DNA of 64,000 nucleotides from Paenibacillus pabuli NBRC 13638 (GTDB lineage Bacteria; Bacillota; Bacilli; Paenibacillales; Paenibacillaceae), in NCBI RefSeq assembly GCF_001514495.1, contig NZ_BCNM01000025.1, forward strand, positions 1 through 64,000, read 5' to 3'. Positions 35,110-44,159 of the stretch are shown here, one piece after another. Under the pieces are notes generated by a model. It searched no databases, was not told the DNA's origin, and saw only the letters and a list, made by a program, of their open reading frames with translations. Each line of letters begins with the position of its first letter. Position 1 is the stretch's first letter. The translations under genes and the position numbers were made by a program.

Positions 35110-35274
35110 GAAACAGGAGCTTCCATGGCGGAAGAATTGCAGCAGTCTCTTAGTCAATTTAAAGTGGGATGTTCTGTCGCAATAATGTTGTTCGTTTATT
35201 ACAAAAGGTGCCTGATGGACAGCTGTTGAGCTGATCATCGGCACCCTTAATGAGAAATGAGGATATCGCCTTAT

Positions 35275-37119
35275 TTATCGGATGGCCACTTTATACGTAC
35301 GCAACCATGAGTTGATCTGTGTCAGGTAAGCAAACAGTTGTGGCCCTGACATTAGTTGTCCAAACCAGGGCAGGTTGGATGAAGCGTCCGGTGAAGAGGC
35401 CAATTTACGAATTTGGGCTTTATCGATTAATGGCAAGATGGGTGAGCTTGCGTCATCCAAAATATCCAGTACCTGCTGTTTAACGGCAGCGAGATACTGC
35501 GGGTTATGTGTTTTCGGATACGGGCTCTTTTTGCGGTACAACACATCGTCAGGCAGTACACCTTCCAGCGCTTTACGCAGAATTCCTTTTTCCCGTCCGC
35601 CTGTCATTTTCATTTCCCACGGGACGTTAAACACATACTGAATCAAGCGATGATCACAGTAAGGCACCCGAACTTCAAGCCCCGCTCCCATACTCATCCG
35701 GTCTTTGCGATCCAGTAGTGTAGGCATGAACCGGGTGATGTTCAGATAGGACATGACTCGCATCTGGGCTGCCTTGCCTGTTTCCCCAGCGAGCGTAGGT
35801 ACCTCAGCCACAGCATCCGAGTATCGATCTGCGAGATAATCCAGCGGCCTGATCCATTCCCGAATGTCCGGGGATAACAATCCTGCTCGCATGTCTGGAG
35901 CTACAGACCATGGGAATGTACCGGAATTCAGCATCTCTTCCCGATGGAACCAGGGATAACCGCCAAATACTTCGTCCGCTGCTTCGCCTGAAATGGCAAC
36001 CGTAGCTCCTTTTTTGATTTCTTTACAGAACAGATAGAGAGAGGAATCTACATCCGCCATACCCGGTAAATCCCGCACAAGCATCGCCTGGGTTAGTGCA
36101 TGGACCAATTCTCCATTTTCAATCTCAATCCAGTGATGATCGGTTTTCAGTTCATCCACCATACGTTGAATCCAGGGACCATCTGCACCAGGTTGGAAGG
36201 AATGCGCCTGAAAATGCTTCGCATTATCTACATAGTCGACCGAATACGTACTCACTTGACCTTGGCCGGTACGGTTGTAATAATCCACGGCTAATGCGGA
36301 TAGAGCACTTGAATCCAGCCCCCCTGACAAGAGGGAGCAGACTGGAACGTCCGAAGCGAGCTGTCGTTCTAATGTATCCTGTAACAGCCTGCGTACTTCA
36401 GCAGCTGTTTCCTCCAGGTTATGTTCGTGATTTTGACTTTCCAGTTTCCAGTAAGCATAGGTTTTAATTCCGTTTCGGTTGTAGATAAGCGCATGGGCGG
36501 GTTTCAGCTCGTTCAGGGAGGAGTATACGCCGTGTCCAGGTGTCCGGGCAGGACCGACAATAAATACTTCAGCCAACCCCTCAGGACCAACGGCTGCTTC
36601 GACATCCGGGTGGATGAGCAGTGCTTTGGGTTCTGAGCCGAATACGAGAGCATCCTTTGCATTGCTGTAGAACAGGGGTTTGACGCCCAAGCGATCGCGT
36701 GCCATAAAAACCTGTTCGCGTCCGCCATCCCATATGGCAAAAGCAAAAATTCCGTTAAACCGGTCAACACAGGCCGGTCCCCACTCAATATAAGAGGCGA
36801 GCAGCACTTCCGTATCACATTGTGTGCGGAAATGATGTCCCCGCTGGAGCAATTCCCTTTTCAACTCGGGTGCATTGTATAGTTCTCCGTTATACACGAC
36901 GGTATAGGAGGTGTCTCCTTGTAACGCATGCATGGGCTGTGCCCCGTTCTCCGGGTCCATAACGCTGAGACGCCGGTGTCCGAACGCACAAGGATTGGAG
37001 ATCCATGTACCTGAAGCGTCGGGCCCCCGGTTCGACAAGCTGTCCGTCATCCGGACCAGCAGCTCTGATTCCTGGGTCAAGTCCCGATTCCACTGTATGA
37101 AGCCGGTTATACCGCACAT
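35275..37119 (-). CDS. asnB: Asparagine synthase (glutamine-hydrolysing)
   Basis: 614 aa. The N-terminal class II glutamine amidotransferase domain begins with the catalytic Cys straight after Met (MCGITGF) and carries SNRGPDASG, VVYNGELYN and RDRLGVKPL. The synthetase domain has the PP-loop SLLSGGLDSSALSAL and the segment EAADEVFGGYPWF, then RKDRMSMGAGLEVRVPYCDH. It turns aspartate, glutamine and ATP into asparagine, or amidates a specialised substrate. The start is the complement of 37117-37119, with AAAGGA upstream; ten further in-frame codons would bury the catalytic Cys and are rejected. It converges on the STM4015-4011 cluster. Confidence 0.94.
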   Translation of the reverse strand: MCGITGFIQWNRDLTQESELLVRMTDSLSNRGPDASGTWISNPCAFGHRRLSVMDPENGAQPMHALQGDTSYTVVYNGELYNAPELKRELLQRGHHFRTQCDTEVLLASYIEWGPACVDRFNGIFAFAIWDGGREQVFMARDRLGVKPLFYSNAKDALVFGSEPKALLIHPDVEAAVGPEGLAEVFIVGPARTPGHGVYSSLNELKPAHALIYNRNGIKTYAYWKLESQNHEHNLEETAAEVRRLLQDTLERQLASDVPVCSLLSGGLDSSALSALAVDYYNRTGQGQVSTYSVDYVDNAKHFQAHSFQPGADGPWIQRMVDELKTDHHWIEIENGELVHALTQAMLVRDLPGMADVDSSLYLFCKEIKKGATVAISGEAADEVFGGYPWFHREEMLNSGTFPWSVAPDMRAGLLSPDIREWIRPLDYLADRYSDAVAEVPTLAGETGKAAQMRVMSYLNITRFMPTLLDRKDRMSMGAGLEVRVPYCDHRLIQYVFNVPWEMKMTGGREKGILRKALEGVLPDDVLYRKKSPYPKTHNPQYLAAVKQQVLDILDDASSPILPLIDKAQIRKLASSPDASSNLPWFGQLMSGPQLFAYLTQINSWLRTYKVAIR

Positions 37120-37314
37120 GGTTTGTTCATCCTTTCTTGGTCGTGTCATTCATCCGTATGGCCGCTTGAGTCGCTAACAGCCAGCAAATGTTGTCATTTT
37201 CGTCAGAAGTCGTAACAAATATATGCCGAAAGCAGGCATAAAATGTCTGTCCTCTTCGGAAACTAGTTCTAGGGACAACGGCCTCAACATGCCTGTGAAG
37301 GAGAGAACTTGCAA

Positions 37315-37614
37315 ATGGACAGTATGACCTATTATGTATCTGTCATGGGGCGCTCCGTGATTCCGGATCCGTACGCAACGTCGTATGAATGGGTTATCGA
37401 GGCGACGCCTCAGGAGGCGGAACAATTACTGGGATTGCTTAACCTTATGCAGGAAAAAGAGGAAGAGGCCTTTCCAGGAATGGTATTCCCTTGGCCGGAT
37501 ACGCCGGAGGAGTCTGTAAACCGAGCATATGAAGCCGTATTACAGCAGGTGTATCGGGAGATTTATCGCCTAGGAACACCAGAGACCCGATACCAGATCG
37601 AACAAAGTACATGA
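37315..37614 (+). CDS. Hypothetical protein, 99 aa
   Basis: Not recognised. A small acidic protein with many aromatic residues (MTYYVSVMGRSVIPDPYAT, FPGMVFPWPDTPEES) and a helical centre rich in Glu/Leu; no signal or membrane segment. ATG 37315 has AAGGAGAG 9 bases upstream; a TTG at 37309 is too close to that site. It is divergent from asnB and followed after 24 bases by another small unknown gene with its own good ribosome site. Confidence 0.7.
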   Translation: MDSMTYYVSVMGRSVIPDPYATSYEWVIEATPQEAEQLLGLLNLMQEKEEEAFPGMVFPWPDTPEESVNRAYEAVLQQVYREIYRLGTPETRYQIEQST

Positions 37615-37638
37615 AATGGAAAAGGAGCGCGATAACAA

Positions 37639-37995
37639 ATGTATGCCATTCAGGATGCTAAAATACGTAGATTAACTGAAGTGGATGGATTATCTTGTGC
37701 TGAAGTAGAAGTACAGCCTGGAAACACAGGGGATCCGTCTTTACTTGTTTATGTTGCGGCAACTCAGCCAGGGAACTCACTCGAAGTCGTACGAATTGTA
37801 CGCAATCATTCGGATGCTGTTCTGGACTGGTACAATAACAATATGCACACAGCATTTGAAGATGCCACGGACACGGCGTTTGAGAACAGTGAAGGCATTA
37901 CAGCTGTTGATGATAAGGCCCGTTTTCAAAGCGAACTCTTTGCTTTTGGATTACTTGGCCCCACTCTGCAGCGCTACTTGGTGGGTCAGGCGTAA
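37639..37995 (+). CDS. Hypothetical protein, 118 aa
   Basis: Not recognised. Acidic, soluble, with a beta-rich N-terminal half (SCAEVEVQPG, SLLVYVAAT) and a helical C-terminal half (YNNNMHTAFEDATDTAFEN). AAAAGGAG precedes ATG 37639. Probably cotranscribed with the 99-aa gene and closed by the strong palindromic terminator at 38043. Confidence 0.7.
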   Translation: MYAIQDAKIRRLTEVDGLSCAEVEVQPGNTGDPSLLVYVAATQPGNSLEVVRIVRNHSDAVLDWYNNNMHTAFEDATDTAFENSEGITAVDDKARFQSELFAFGLLGPTLQRYLVGQA

Positions 37996-38042
37996 AAGAG
38001 GCGTCCCAGCAAATGCACAGATGTACAGGGAAGAAGTAACCG

Positions 38043-38091
38043 AAATGCGCAAAACCCGCCCTTCTTTTGAAAAGGCGGGTTTTGCGCATTT
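38043..38091. terminator. Very long perfect hairpin, bidirectional terminator
   Basis: AAATGCGCAAAACCCGCC and its exact complement (18 bp) surround a 13-base loop. A/T runs at both ends allow termination of the rightward 118-aa gene and the leftward DUF4870-like gene. Confidence 0.85.
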
Positions 38092-38126
38092 GAAATTTAA
38101 ATGGATTGTATTACTTCTGCTTCTGG

Positions 38127-38420
38127 TCAGGCATACTCACGCAGCACTTGAATCCCTTTGACGATATTATAAACAAAACTTAATGCATAAATGACAAAGA
38201 ACAGGATTACATATCCGATCGCGGAACCAAGACTGTGGGCGGTAACGAAGAAATAAAGCAACGGGATTGCAGCGAGAAAGGGGAATATATGCGACAACAA
38301 GGCCCGTTTGGCATGTCCTTCAATGTAATTGTCCTTCGCCACAATCCAAATAATAATTGGAAACAGGAACGGGGCAAAGAAAATGCTGAAATAGGATAAT
38401 GCGGATAACAGTTGTCTCAT
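38127..38420 (-). CDS. DUF4870-like small membrane protein
   Basis: 97 aa with three hydrophobic helices (LSYFSIFFAPFLFPIIIWIV, FPFLAAIPLLYFFVT, VILFFVIYALSFVYNIV). The HAKRALLSH loop and the C-terminal NIVKGIQVL follow the pattern of the DUF4870/TIC20-like family of Bacillales, whose function is unknown. ATG at the complement of 38418-38420 has AAGGAGAG upstream; 15 extra in-frame codons precede it without a site. Single leftward gene. Confidence 0.8.
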   Translation of the reverse strand: MRQLLSALSYFSIFFAPFLFPIIIWIVAKDNYIEGHAKRALLSHIFPFLAAIPLLYFFVTAHSLGSAIGYVILFFVIYALSFVYNIVKGIQVLREYA

Positions 38421-38630
38421 AACGGCTCTCTCCTTCATATGAAACCTAAAGTGTATGTATCCCAAAAATTACCCACTACGTTAGATAATGAAAAGTTTAC
38501 CCTCTTTCTTTATGTTTCTCATCAATATGGCCTGCTAACAGCAATCATATTCTATATATGCATTGAGTATGAGAATAAATACGATCGGGTCATGTGAAAA
38601 GGTGCAATTATTAATTTTTTTATAAAACTA

Positions 38631-38658
38631 TTGAAAATTATAGAAATCAGAGTATAAT
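38631..38658 (+). promoter_or_regulatory. SigmaA promoter of the first tRNA-Arg gene
   Basis: TTGAAA - 16 bases - TATAAT, ending 33 bases before the tRNA. Surroundings are AT-rich, as is normal for stable RNA genes. Confidence 0.65.
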
Positions 38659-38691
38659 AGGAATCGCGCCGAATTTTTATTATACATATTT

Positions 38692-38765
<74 letters not shown>

Positions 38766-39004
38766 TAAAGAAGAAGCTTCCCTCGGGAAGCTTTTTTGCG
38801 TACAGGGGATGAGAACCCCAATGGTTCGTCGGAGCATAAGCTTCGAAAGGAATACTTCGCAGTCTCGACTGTAAGGAGAGTATCCCTCCTGGGACGTAAA
38901 AAAGAAGCTTCCTTCGGGAAGCTTTTTTGCGTACAAGGGATGAGAACCCCAAAGGTTCGTCGGAGCATAAGCTTCGATAGTAATACTTCGCAGTCTCGAC
39001 TGCG
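38766..39004 (+). repeat. Tandem ~131-bp units with tRNA 3' end and terminator, left copy
   Basis: After the tRNA comes a terminator hairpin (AAGCTTCCC/GGGAAGCTT plus T-run, 38774-38797), then a spacer with GAGAACCCCAA and GCAGTCTCGACTG. At 38882 the last 15 bases of the tRNA (ATCCCTCCTGGGACG) recur with another copy of the hairpin (38905-38927) and spacer. Unit length is 131 bases. The third unit breaks off at about 39004, before the tRNA-end motif. The right-hand inverted array at 49685-49992 is homologous. Confidence 0.9.
38774..38797 (+). terminator. Terminator of tRNA-Arg (left)
   Basis: AAGCTTCCC-TC-GGGAAGCTT then TTTT; the hairpin that is repeated with each array unit. Confidence 0.85.
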
Positions 39005-39076
39005 CCAAATAAGAGGATGATCTTTGCAGACATCAAAAAGCTCCCGGAAGGGAGCCTTTGATGTCTTTTTCTATAA

Positions 39077-41095
39077 TTACACTTTGAATTTACCAATGAC
39101 TTCCTGAAGTTGTTGTGCCATTTGGCTCAAGCTGTCCGCAGATGCGGATACTTCTACCATGGATGCACTTTGTTGTTCGGTGGAAGCCGCTACATTTTGA
39201 GTGTTACCGGCGGATTGTTCTGCAATAACGGCAACACTCTCTGCCATCGTGACCATATTTTGCGCACTGGCGAATACCTGTTCCACAATGGAGGAGACAT
39301 CAATGGATTCGGAGGCGACACGGTCGATGGACTGCACAATATCATTAAAGGCGTCCCCGGTTAAAGAAACCAGAGATATTCCTTCCTGTACTACGGCTGT
39401 TCCTTCGTTCATAGATGTTACGGCATTCGCTGTCTCTTCCCGTACCTGATAGACCAGATTGCGAATCTTCTCAGCGGATACTGTGGATTGTTCAGCCAAC
39501 TTACGGACTTCGTCCGCGACAACGGCAAATCCGCGCCCATGCTCCCCGGCCCGTGCTGCTTCAATCGCAGCGTTCAGAGCGAGCAGATTGGTCTGACTGG
39601 AAATTTCGGTAATCAGCCCGATGATGTTGCCGATCTCATCGGTTTTTTGTCCCAAGGCATGAACGACATTTGCCGTATGGTTAACTTTTTCGTAAATGAC
39701 ATTCATTTGTGTTACTGCATGATTAACAACTTCGGTACCTTCCTTGGCTTTTTCATTGGCGCTCGTTGTTAATTGGGTGACATGTTGAATCGATGTTGCG
39801 GCCTGATTCATCCCTTTGGAGATTTCCTCGGTCGACTGTGTAAAGGCAGCCGAGTTGTTCACCAATTTTTCGGAGCCGTCTGCGATATGTTGTACTGCCT
39901 CTGAGATGTAGTCAGCTGTAGCACGGGTTTGCTCGGCGCTTGCTGATAATTCTTCTGAGGTTGCAGCCACCTGTTCCGAGTTAAATCCGACTTGTGATAC
40001 TAATTGTCTAAGATTGCCAGACATCTGATTGACCGCTAAAGATAGTTCACCCAGCTCATCTTTTGAGGTGATCTTTACTTCATTGGTCAAATCGCCTGCT
40101 GCAATATTATTGGTGGCGATCATCAATCTCTTCAGAGGAATGTCGATGGACCGGATGACCCAGAATGCAAGTATGGCTCCGCCAACGATAGAAATCCCAA
40201 TAATAATCAACGTTGTGATTAATATTCCGCGGCTTGCCTCCGAGATTTCCTCCACATCGATGATACCGACAATTTTCCAGCCCGTAAGCTCATTCGTTTG
40301 ATATACAGCGATCTTATCGTTACCAGCGGATGAAAATTTGACATTGCCGGAAGGCTGAGCATTCATTTGTTTGATATAAGGCTCTGTGTCCTCCGTGCCG
40401 ATCTCCATGCTTGGGTGAGTTATGTATTTATTATCTTTATCCAGAATGGAAACGGTCCCTGTTTCGCCAACCTTGATTTTATTTACCTGTTCAGCCAAAT
40501 TAGTGAGACTCAAAACGATACTTACTACACCGGAGTTGTCGGCTGTTGCCATGGAGGGCACTACGATGACTTTGCCATCCTGGCTAATGATAGGGTTGTT
40601 TACAAGTGCCTGGCCTTTCTTTTCCATCGCCATCGAGTACCATGCCCGTTCCCGTGGATCGAAGTCTTCAGCGAACGTTTGCTGTGGTGAATTCAAGAGT
40701 TTTCCTTCTGCTGTGGCAAATTGAACATGATCATATTCAGATTTTACAGCTTTAATGGGATCGAGAATTTGCCGGAGCTCAGGGCTTTCATCACCCGCGA
40801 TCATACCCTTGGTAACGGTTTGTGAAAGGTATTTAAGATCCTCTAAACTTGTATTGATTAATGTGTCGATTTGAGTATTTACGGTTTCTACAGACTGACG
40901 GGTATTTTTCATAAATTGATCCGTAATATCATCTTTGGCGGTGAGGTAGGATAACCATCCCAGACCGGCGGTTGGCAGGACGAGAATAACTAGAAATGCA
41001 ATACTTAGACGTGTTCTTATCGTAATGTTTTTCCCCACTCGAAGCTTGTCCAATTTGAATGGTTTCTTTATTTTTTTGGTTTCTGGCTTCTTCAT
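39077..41095 (-). CDS. Methyl-accepting chemotaxis protein (dCache chemoreceptor)
   Basis: 672 aa. A basic cytosolic N-terminus, membrane segment 1 (about 30-52) and a roughly 250-residue extracellular dCache-type sensor ([36 protein letters not shown]) are followed by membrane segment 2 (about 300-325), HAMP, and the long helical signalling domain whose hairpin tip reads [24 protein letters not shown]. No C-terminal CheR pentapeptide. It couples an amino-acid-like or organic-acid ligand to CheA/CheW; the ligand is not predictable. ATG (complement of 41093-41095) has AAAGGA 10 bases upstream. It ends about 70 bases from the left tRNA array. The AT-rich gap of 337 bases to the ridA-like gene holds both promoters. 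Confidence 0.95.
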   Translation of the reverse strand: MKKPETKKIKKPFKLDKLRVGKNITIRTRLSIAFLVILVLPTAGLGWLSYLTAKDDITDQFMKNTRQSVETVNTQIDTLINTSLEDLKYLSQTVTKGMIAGDESPELRQILDPIKAVKSEYDHVQFATAEGKLLNSPQQTFAEDFDPRERAWYSMAMEKKGQALVNNPIISQDGKVIVVPSMATADNSGVVSIVLSLTNLAEQVNKIKVGETGTVSILDKDNKYITHPSMEIGTEDTEPYIKQMNAQPSGNVKFSSAGNDKIAVYQTNELTGWKIVGIIDVEEISEASRGILITTLIIIGISIVGGAILAFWVIRSIDIPLKRLMIATNNIAAGDLTNEVKITSKDELGELSLAVNQMSGNLRQLVSQVGFNSEQVAATSEELSASAEQTRATADYISEAVQHIADGSEKLVNNSAAFTQSTEEISKGMNQAATSIQHVTQLTTSANEKAKEGTEVVNHAVTQMNVIYEKVNHTANVVHALGQKTDEIGNIIGLITEISSQTNLLALNAAIEAARAGEHGRGFAVVADEVRKLAEQSTVSAEKIRNLVYQVREETANAVTSMNEGTAVVQEGISLVSLTGDAFNDIVQSIDRVASESIDVSSIVEQVFASAQNMVTMAESVAVIAEQSAGNTQNVAASTEQQSASMVEVSASADSLSQMAQQLQEVIGKFKV

Positions 41096-41361
41096 TGCTC
41101 ATATCCTTTCTTGACAATACGTATTTGAGATATCATCGTCCAGCTTGTTAAACAGGACAGTTCTATATGTCGGCAAGATAACTTGATAAGTTTAGGTATT
41201 TAGTCATAAAATTCATGAAAACGTTATAATTCGACAAAAGAAATAGTAATTTATTACATATATAATGATTATTTAAAATAATTATATTATTTTATAGTCT
41301 TAAAGACATGACTGTTTGTATGAGTAATACAAAAAGTTAGGCTCTTATACCTATTTTAAAA

Positions 41362-41389
41362 TTGACAGAATGTGTAATTGTGATATAGT
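41362..41389 (+). promoter_or_regulatory. SigmaA promoter of the triple-RidA gene
   Basis: Consensus TTGACA, 16-base spacer, TATAGT; about 44 bases before ATG 41433. Confidence 0.65.
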
Positions 41390-41432
41390 TAGCGATATTA
41401 TTTTATATGCATACATAGAAAGGTTGTTGGAG

Positions 41433-42821
41433 ATGACAAGTAAACAGACAGGAAAAGCTGTAAGGCGCTTGACAGCAGCCGTGCTTGCGTTGCAGATCGG
41501 TTTTGGGGCAATAGGCGCTCCCGCCTTCGCTTCCAAAGTTACGCTGGTTTCGCCTCATGGTGTGGAAACTCTATCACCGGAAGGTGCCATTCAATCGACA
41601 GGTACATGGGATGTAGGAACACGTGCCGGAGATTATATCTATGTAGCAGGTATGCGTGGGATTGATCCAAGCACAAACCAACTAGTCAGTGATGAAGAGG
41701 GGCGAATTCGTCAGGCATTTCTCAACATGAAGCTGATCGCTGAATCGGAAGGGGCAACTCTCCGGGATGCAACCCGTCTAGTTGTATATGTAACGGATAT
41801 GTATCGGTACCGTCCGATCGTCAATCAAATTCAGGAAGAATTATGGGGTTCCGGTCCTTATCCGCCTCGTACCATCGTTGAGGTGGATCGTCTGAACCAG
41901 GATGATATCGTCGAAGTGGAAGGTACGTTCTATGCACCAAAAGCGTCCAACTCAACCAAAACGGCAGCAAGCTCCACCGTATCGCCAAATGGTGTGAAAA
42001 CTCTTTCGCCCAAAGGGGCTATCCAGTCGACAGGCACATGGAATCTGGCTACAAGAGCAGGGGATAATATTTTTGTAGCGGGGATGCGTGGAATTGATCC
42101 AAGCACGAATAAACTGGTAACCGATGAAGAAGGCCGTATTCGTCAGGCATTCCTGAATATGAAGCTGATTGCTGAATCGGAAGGAGCATCGCTTCAGGAT
42201 GCGACACGTCTCATCGTGTATGTCACGGATATGTACCGTTATCGTCCAATCGTCAATCAAATTCAGGAAGAACTGTGGGGTTCCGGTCCTTACCCGCCAT
42301 GTACCATCGTCGAAGTAGATCGTCTGAATCAGGATGACATTGTCGAAGTGGAAGGAACGTTTTATGCACCACAGATCACTTCCAAGAATGTTAATTCCAA
42401 AGGGAAATCAGCGGGTAACGTATCGCCAAACGGTGTAAAAACACTCTCCCCAGTGGGGGCTATTCAGTCCACAGGAACATGGAATCTGGGAACTCGAGCG
42501 GGCGACAACATTTATGTAGCAGGAATGCGCGGAATTGATCCGAGCACGAATAAATTGGTAACCGATGAAGAAGGCCGTATTCGCCAGGCATTCCTGAATA
42601 TGAAGCTAATTGCTGAATCTGAAGGGGCCAAACTGCGTGATACAACACGTCTCGTCGTTTATGTTACAGACATGTACCGCTATCGTCCCATCGTGAATCA
42701 AATCCAAAAAGAACTGTGGGGCTCGGGACCCTATCCACCTCGCAGCATTATCGAAGTGGATCGTTTGAACCAGGATGATATTGTCGAAGTGGAAGGTACA
42801 TTTTACGCACCTGAACAATAA
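41433..42821 (+). CDS. Secreted protein with three tandem RidA (YjgF/YER057c) domains
   Basis: 462 aa. A signal peptide (residues 1-34, basic start, hydrophobic core, AFA cleavage site) precedes three near-identical RidA-like units beginning at about residues 40, 184 and 331 (144-147 residues apart), joined by Lys/Ser-rich linkers. Each has AGMRGIDPSTN, GRIRQAFLNMKLIAESEGA, VVYVTDMYRYRPIVNQIQ and EVDRLNQDDIVEVEGTFYAP. RidA deaminates reactive enamine/imine intermediates; its key Arg corresponds to R146 (PPRT) and R437 (PPRS), but is Cys290 (PPCT) in unit 2. RidA normally forms trimers, so one chain could fold into one trimer. Export is unusual for this family. A terminator follows at 42834. 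Confidence 0.9.
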   Translation: MTSKQTGKAVRRLTAAVLALQIGFGAIGAPAFASKVTLVSPHGVETLSPEGAIQSTGTWDVGTRAGDYIYVAGMRGIDPSTNQLVSDEEGRIRQAFLNMKLIAESEGATLRDATRLVVYVTDMYRYRPIVNQIQEELWGSGPYPPRTIVEVDRLNQDDIVEVEGTFYAPKASNSTKTAASSTVSPNGVKTLSPKGAIQSTGTWNLATRAGDNIFVAGMRGIDPSTNKLVTDEEGRIRQAFLNMKLIAESEGASLQDATRLIVYVTDMYRYRPIVNQIQEELWGSGPYPPCTIVEVDRLNQDDIVEVEGTFYAPQITSKNVNSKGKSAGNVSPNGVKTLSPVGAIQSTGTWNLGTRAGDNIYVAGMRGIDPSTNKLVTDEEGRIRQAFLNMKLIAESEGAKLRDTTRLVVYVTDMYRYRPIVNQIQKELWGSGPYPPRSIIEVDRLNQDDIVEVEGTFYAPEQ

Positions 42822-42833
42822 AGGTATAGACCC

Positions 42834-42865
42834 AAAGATCTCCATCCAATGGAGGTCTTTTTTTA
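42834..42865 (+). terminator. Terminator after the triple-RidA gene
   Basis: AAAGATCTCCAT-CCA-ATGGAGGTCTTT followed by TTTT. Confidence 0.85.
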
Positions 42866-43008
42866 GTTGGGAAAAATGATCGGTTTCCAGAGGGAGAGAA
42901 ATATTTATATAGGCATATCCTATCAACTAGATAGAATTTATATATTTAAATAATAAACTATCTTGTGCCACAATGAGAATATCAATGATGAAAGCGACGG
43001 TGGTATTC

Positions 43009-43794
43009 ATGCAATCCATTAATCAATGGCAAGCAGATGAGTATGACAACAAACTGGCATTTGTATCTGGTTACGGTAAAAACCTAATTTCGTGGCTTCA
43101 ACCCCGGAAAGGGGAGTACATCTTGGATCTGGGATGCGGGACGGGGGATTTGACATACGAAATTTCTAGGTCACAGGCTGAGGTCGTTGGCATGGATTCA
43201 TCAGCGGACATGATCTGTCGCGCGAGGGAGAAATTTCCCGATATCGAGTTCATAGAGGGGGACGGTCATCAGTTTGAGACAAGCAAGCGGTATGATGCTG
43301 TCTTTTCCAATGCAGCCCTGCACTGGATGCGAAGTCCGCATCTTGTTGTCGACAGCATATGGAATTCATTGAAGCCCGGTGGGCGTTTTGTAGCGGAGTT
43401 TGGGGGCAAAGGCAATGTGCAGATTATTGTTGATGCGTTAGAAGAGGTATTTGAACGTCACACCGGGATTCGGGCTTCCGAGCGCAATCCTTGGTACTTC
43501 CCGACAATCGGGCAATATAGCCACCTTCTGGAGCAATGCGGATTTTTGGTACGACAGGCCTATCACTATGACCGTCCTACCAGACTAGTGGATGGTGAAC
43601 AGGGTATTGAGGGCTGGTTAGCCCATTTTGGAGGAGACTATTTTGAAGGATTGGCTCAGGAGAAAATTCAGGAAATCTGTCGTGAAACCAGCAAAATTGC
43701 TCTTCCAAAACTCTGGAAAGAAGATGCGATCTATGCCGATTATAAGCGGCTGCGTATTGAAGCAGTAAAGCCGGGAATTGAAATAATCAAATGA
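43009..43794 (+). CDS. SAM-dependent methyltransferase, trans-aconitate methyltransferase-like
   Basis: 261 aa, class I fold. ILDLGCGTGDLTYEI is motif I, VVGMDSSADMICRAREKFPD is strand 2, and FSNAALHWM with LKPGGRFVAEFGGKGN resembles the Tam/YxbB-like branch. The substrate might be a small carboxylic acid but is not proven. ATG 43009 (MQSINQWQADEYD) is preferred to the upstream ATGs at 42973-42988 because homologous proteins start near this segment; the ribosome site (GGTGG) is weak in either case. Confidence 0.85.
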   Translation: MQSINQWQADEYDNKLAFVSGYGKNLISWLQPRKGEYILDLGCGTGDLTYEISRSQAEVVGMDSSADMICRAREKFPDIEFIEGDGHQFETSKRYDAVFSNAALHWMRSPHLVVDSIWNSLKPGGRFVAEFGGKGNVQIIVDALEEVFERHTGIRASERNPWYFPTIGQYSHLLEQCGFLVRQAYHYDRPTRLVDGEQGIEGWLAHFGGDYFEGLAQEKIQEICRETSKIALPKLWKEDAIYADYKRLRIEAVKPGIEIIK

Positions 43795-43847
43795 AACACC
43801 TTTGTTAAATGAATGATACCCTCTATTTTCAAAAAAAATGACTCACG

Positions 43848-43899
43848 CATAGGCTGGGAAGCTCCTCGGGATAAGAGGAACCCGGCCTTTTTGCCTATG
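43848..43899 (+). terminator. Hairpin terminator after the methyltransferase
   Basis: GCATAGGC...GCCTATGC encloses CTGGG/CCCGG with T-run in the descending arm. The remaining 260 bases to the protease gene are AT-rich and hold no gene that I can see. Confidence 0.6.
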
Positions 43900-44159
43900 C
43901 CTTTAAATAAAAATTGAACTATTTTAACGACAAATATATACAATTTCACATTTTTCTCTTACCAAAGAACCATATAAGTAATTTTTATATCATAATTGTA
44001 ATTATTTAGAAGGGGATTGTGATATTTTAGTAGAATAATTCACCAAGGGTCAATCATGTTGCAGATAGGATGGTGAAGAGGTTACAAGTGTTGCAGCGCT
44101 TGTCATAGCAGAGCCCGAATGGTGAGGTACTTTCATATTGAAGATGGAGGGGAATAGCC

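Noticed and set aside
41096-41361. AT-rich gap considered as a replication or partition site
   Set aside because: No iterons, DnaA-box cluster or partition genes; it simply holds divergent promoters.
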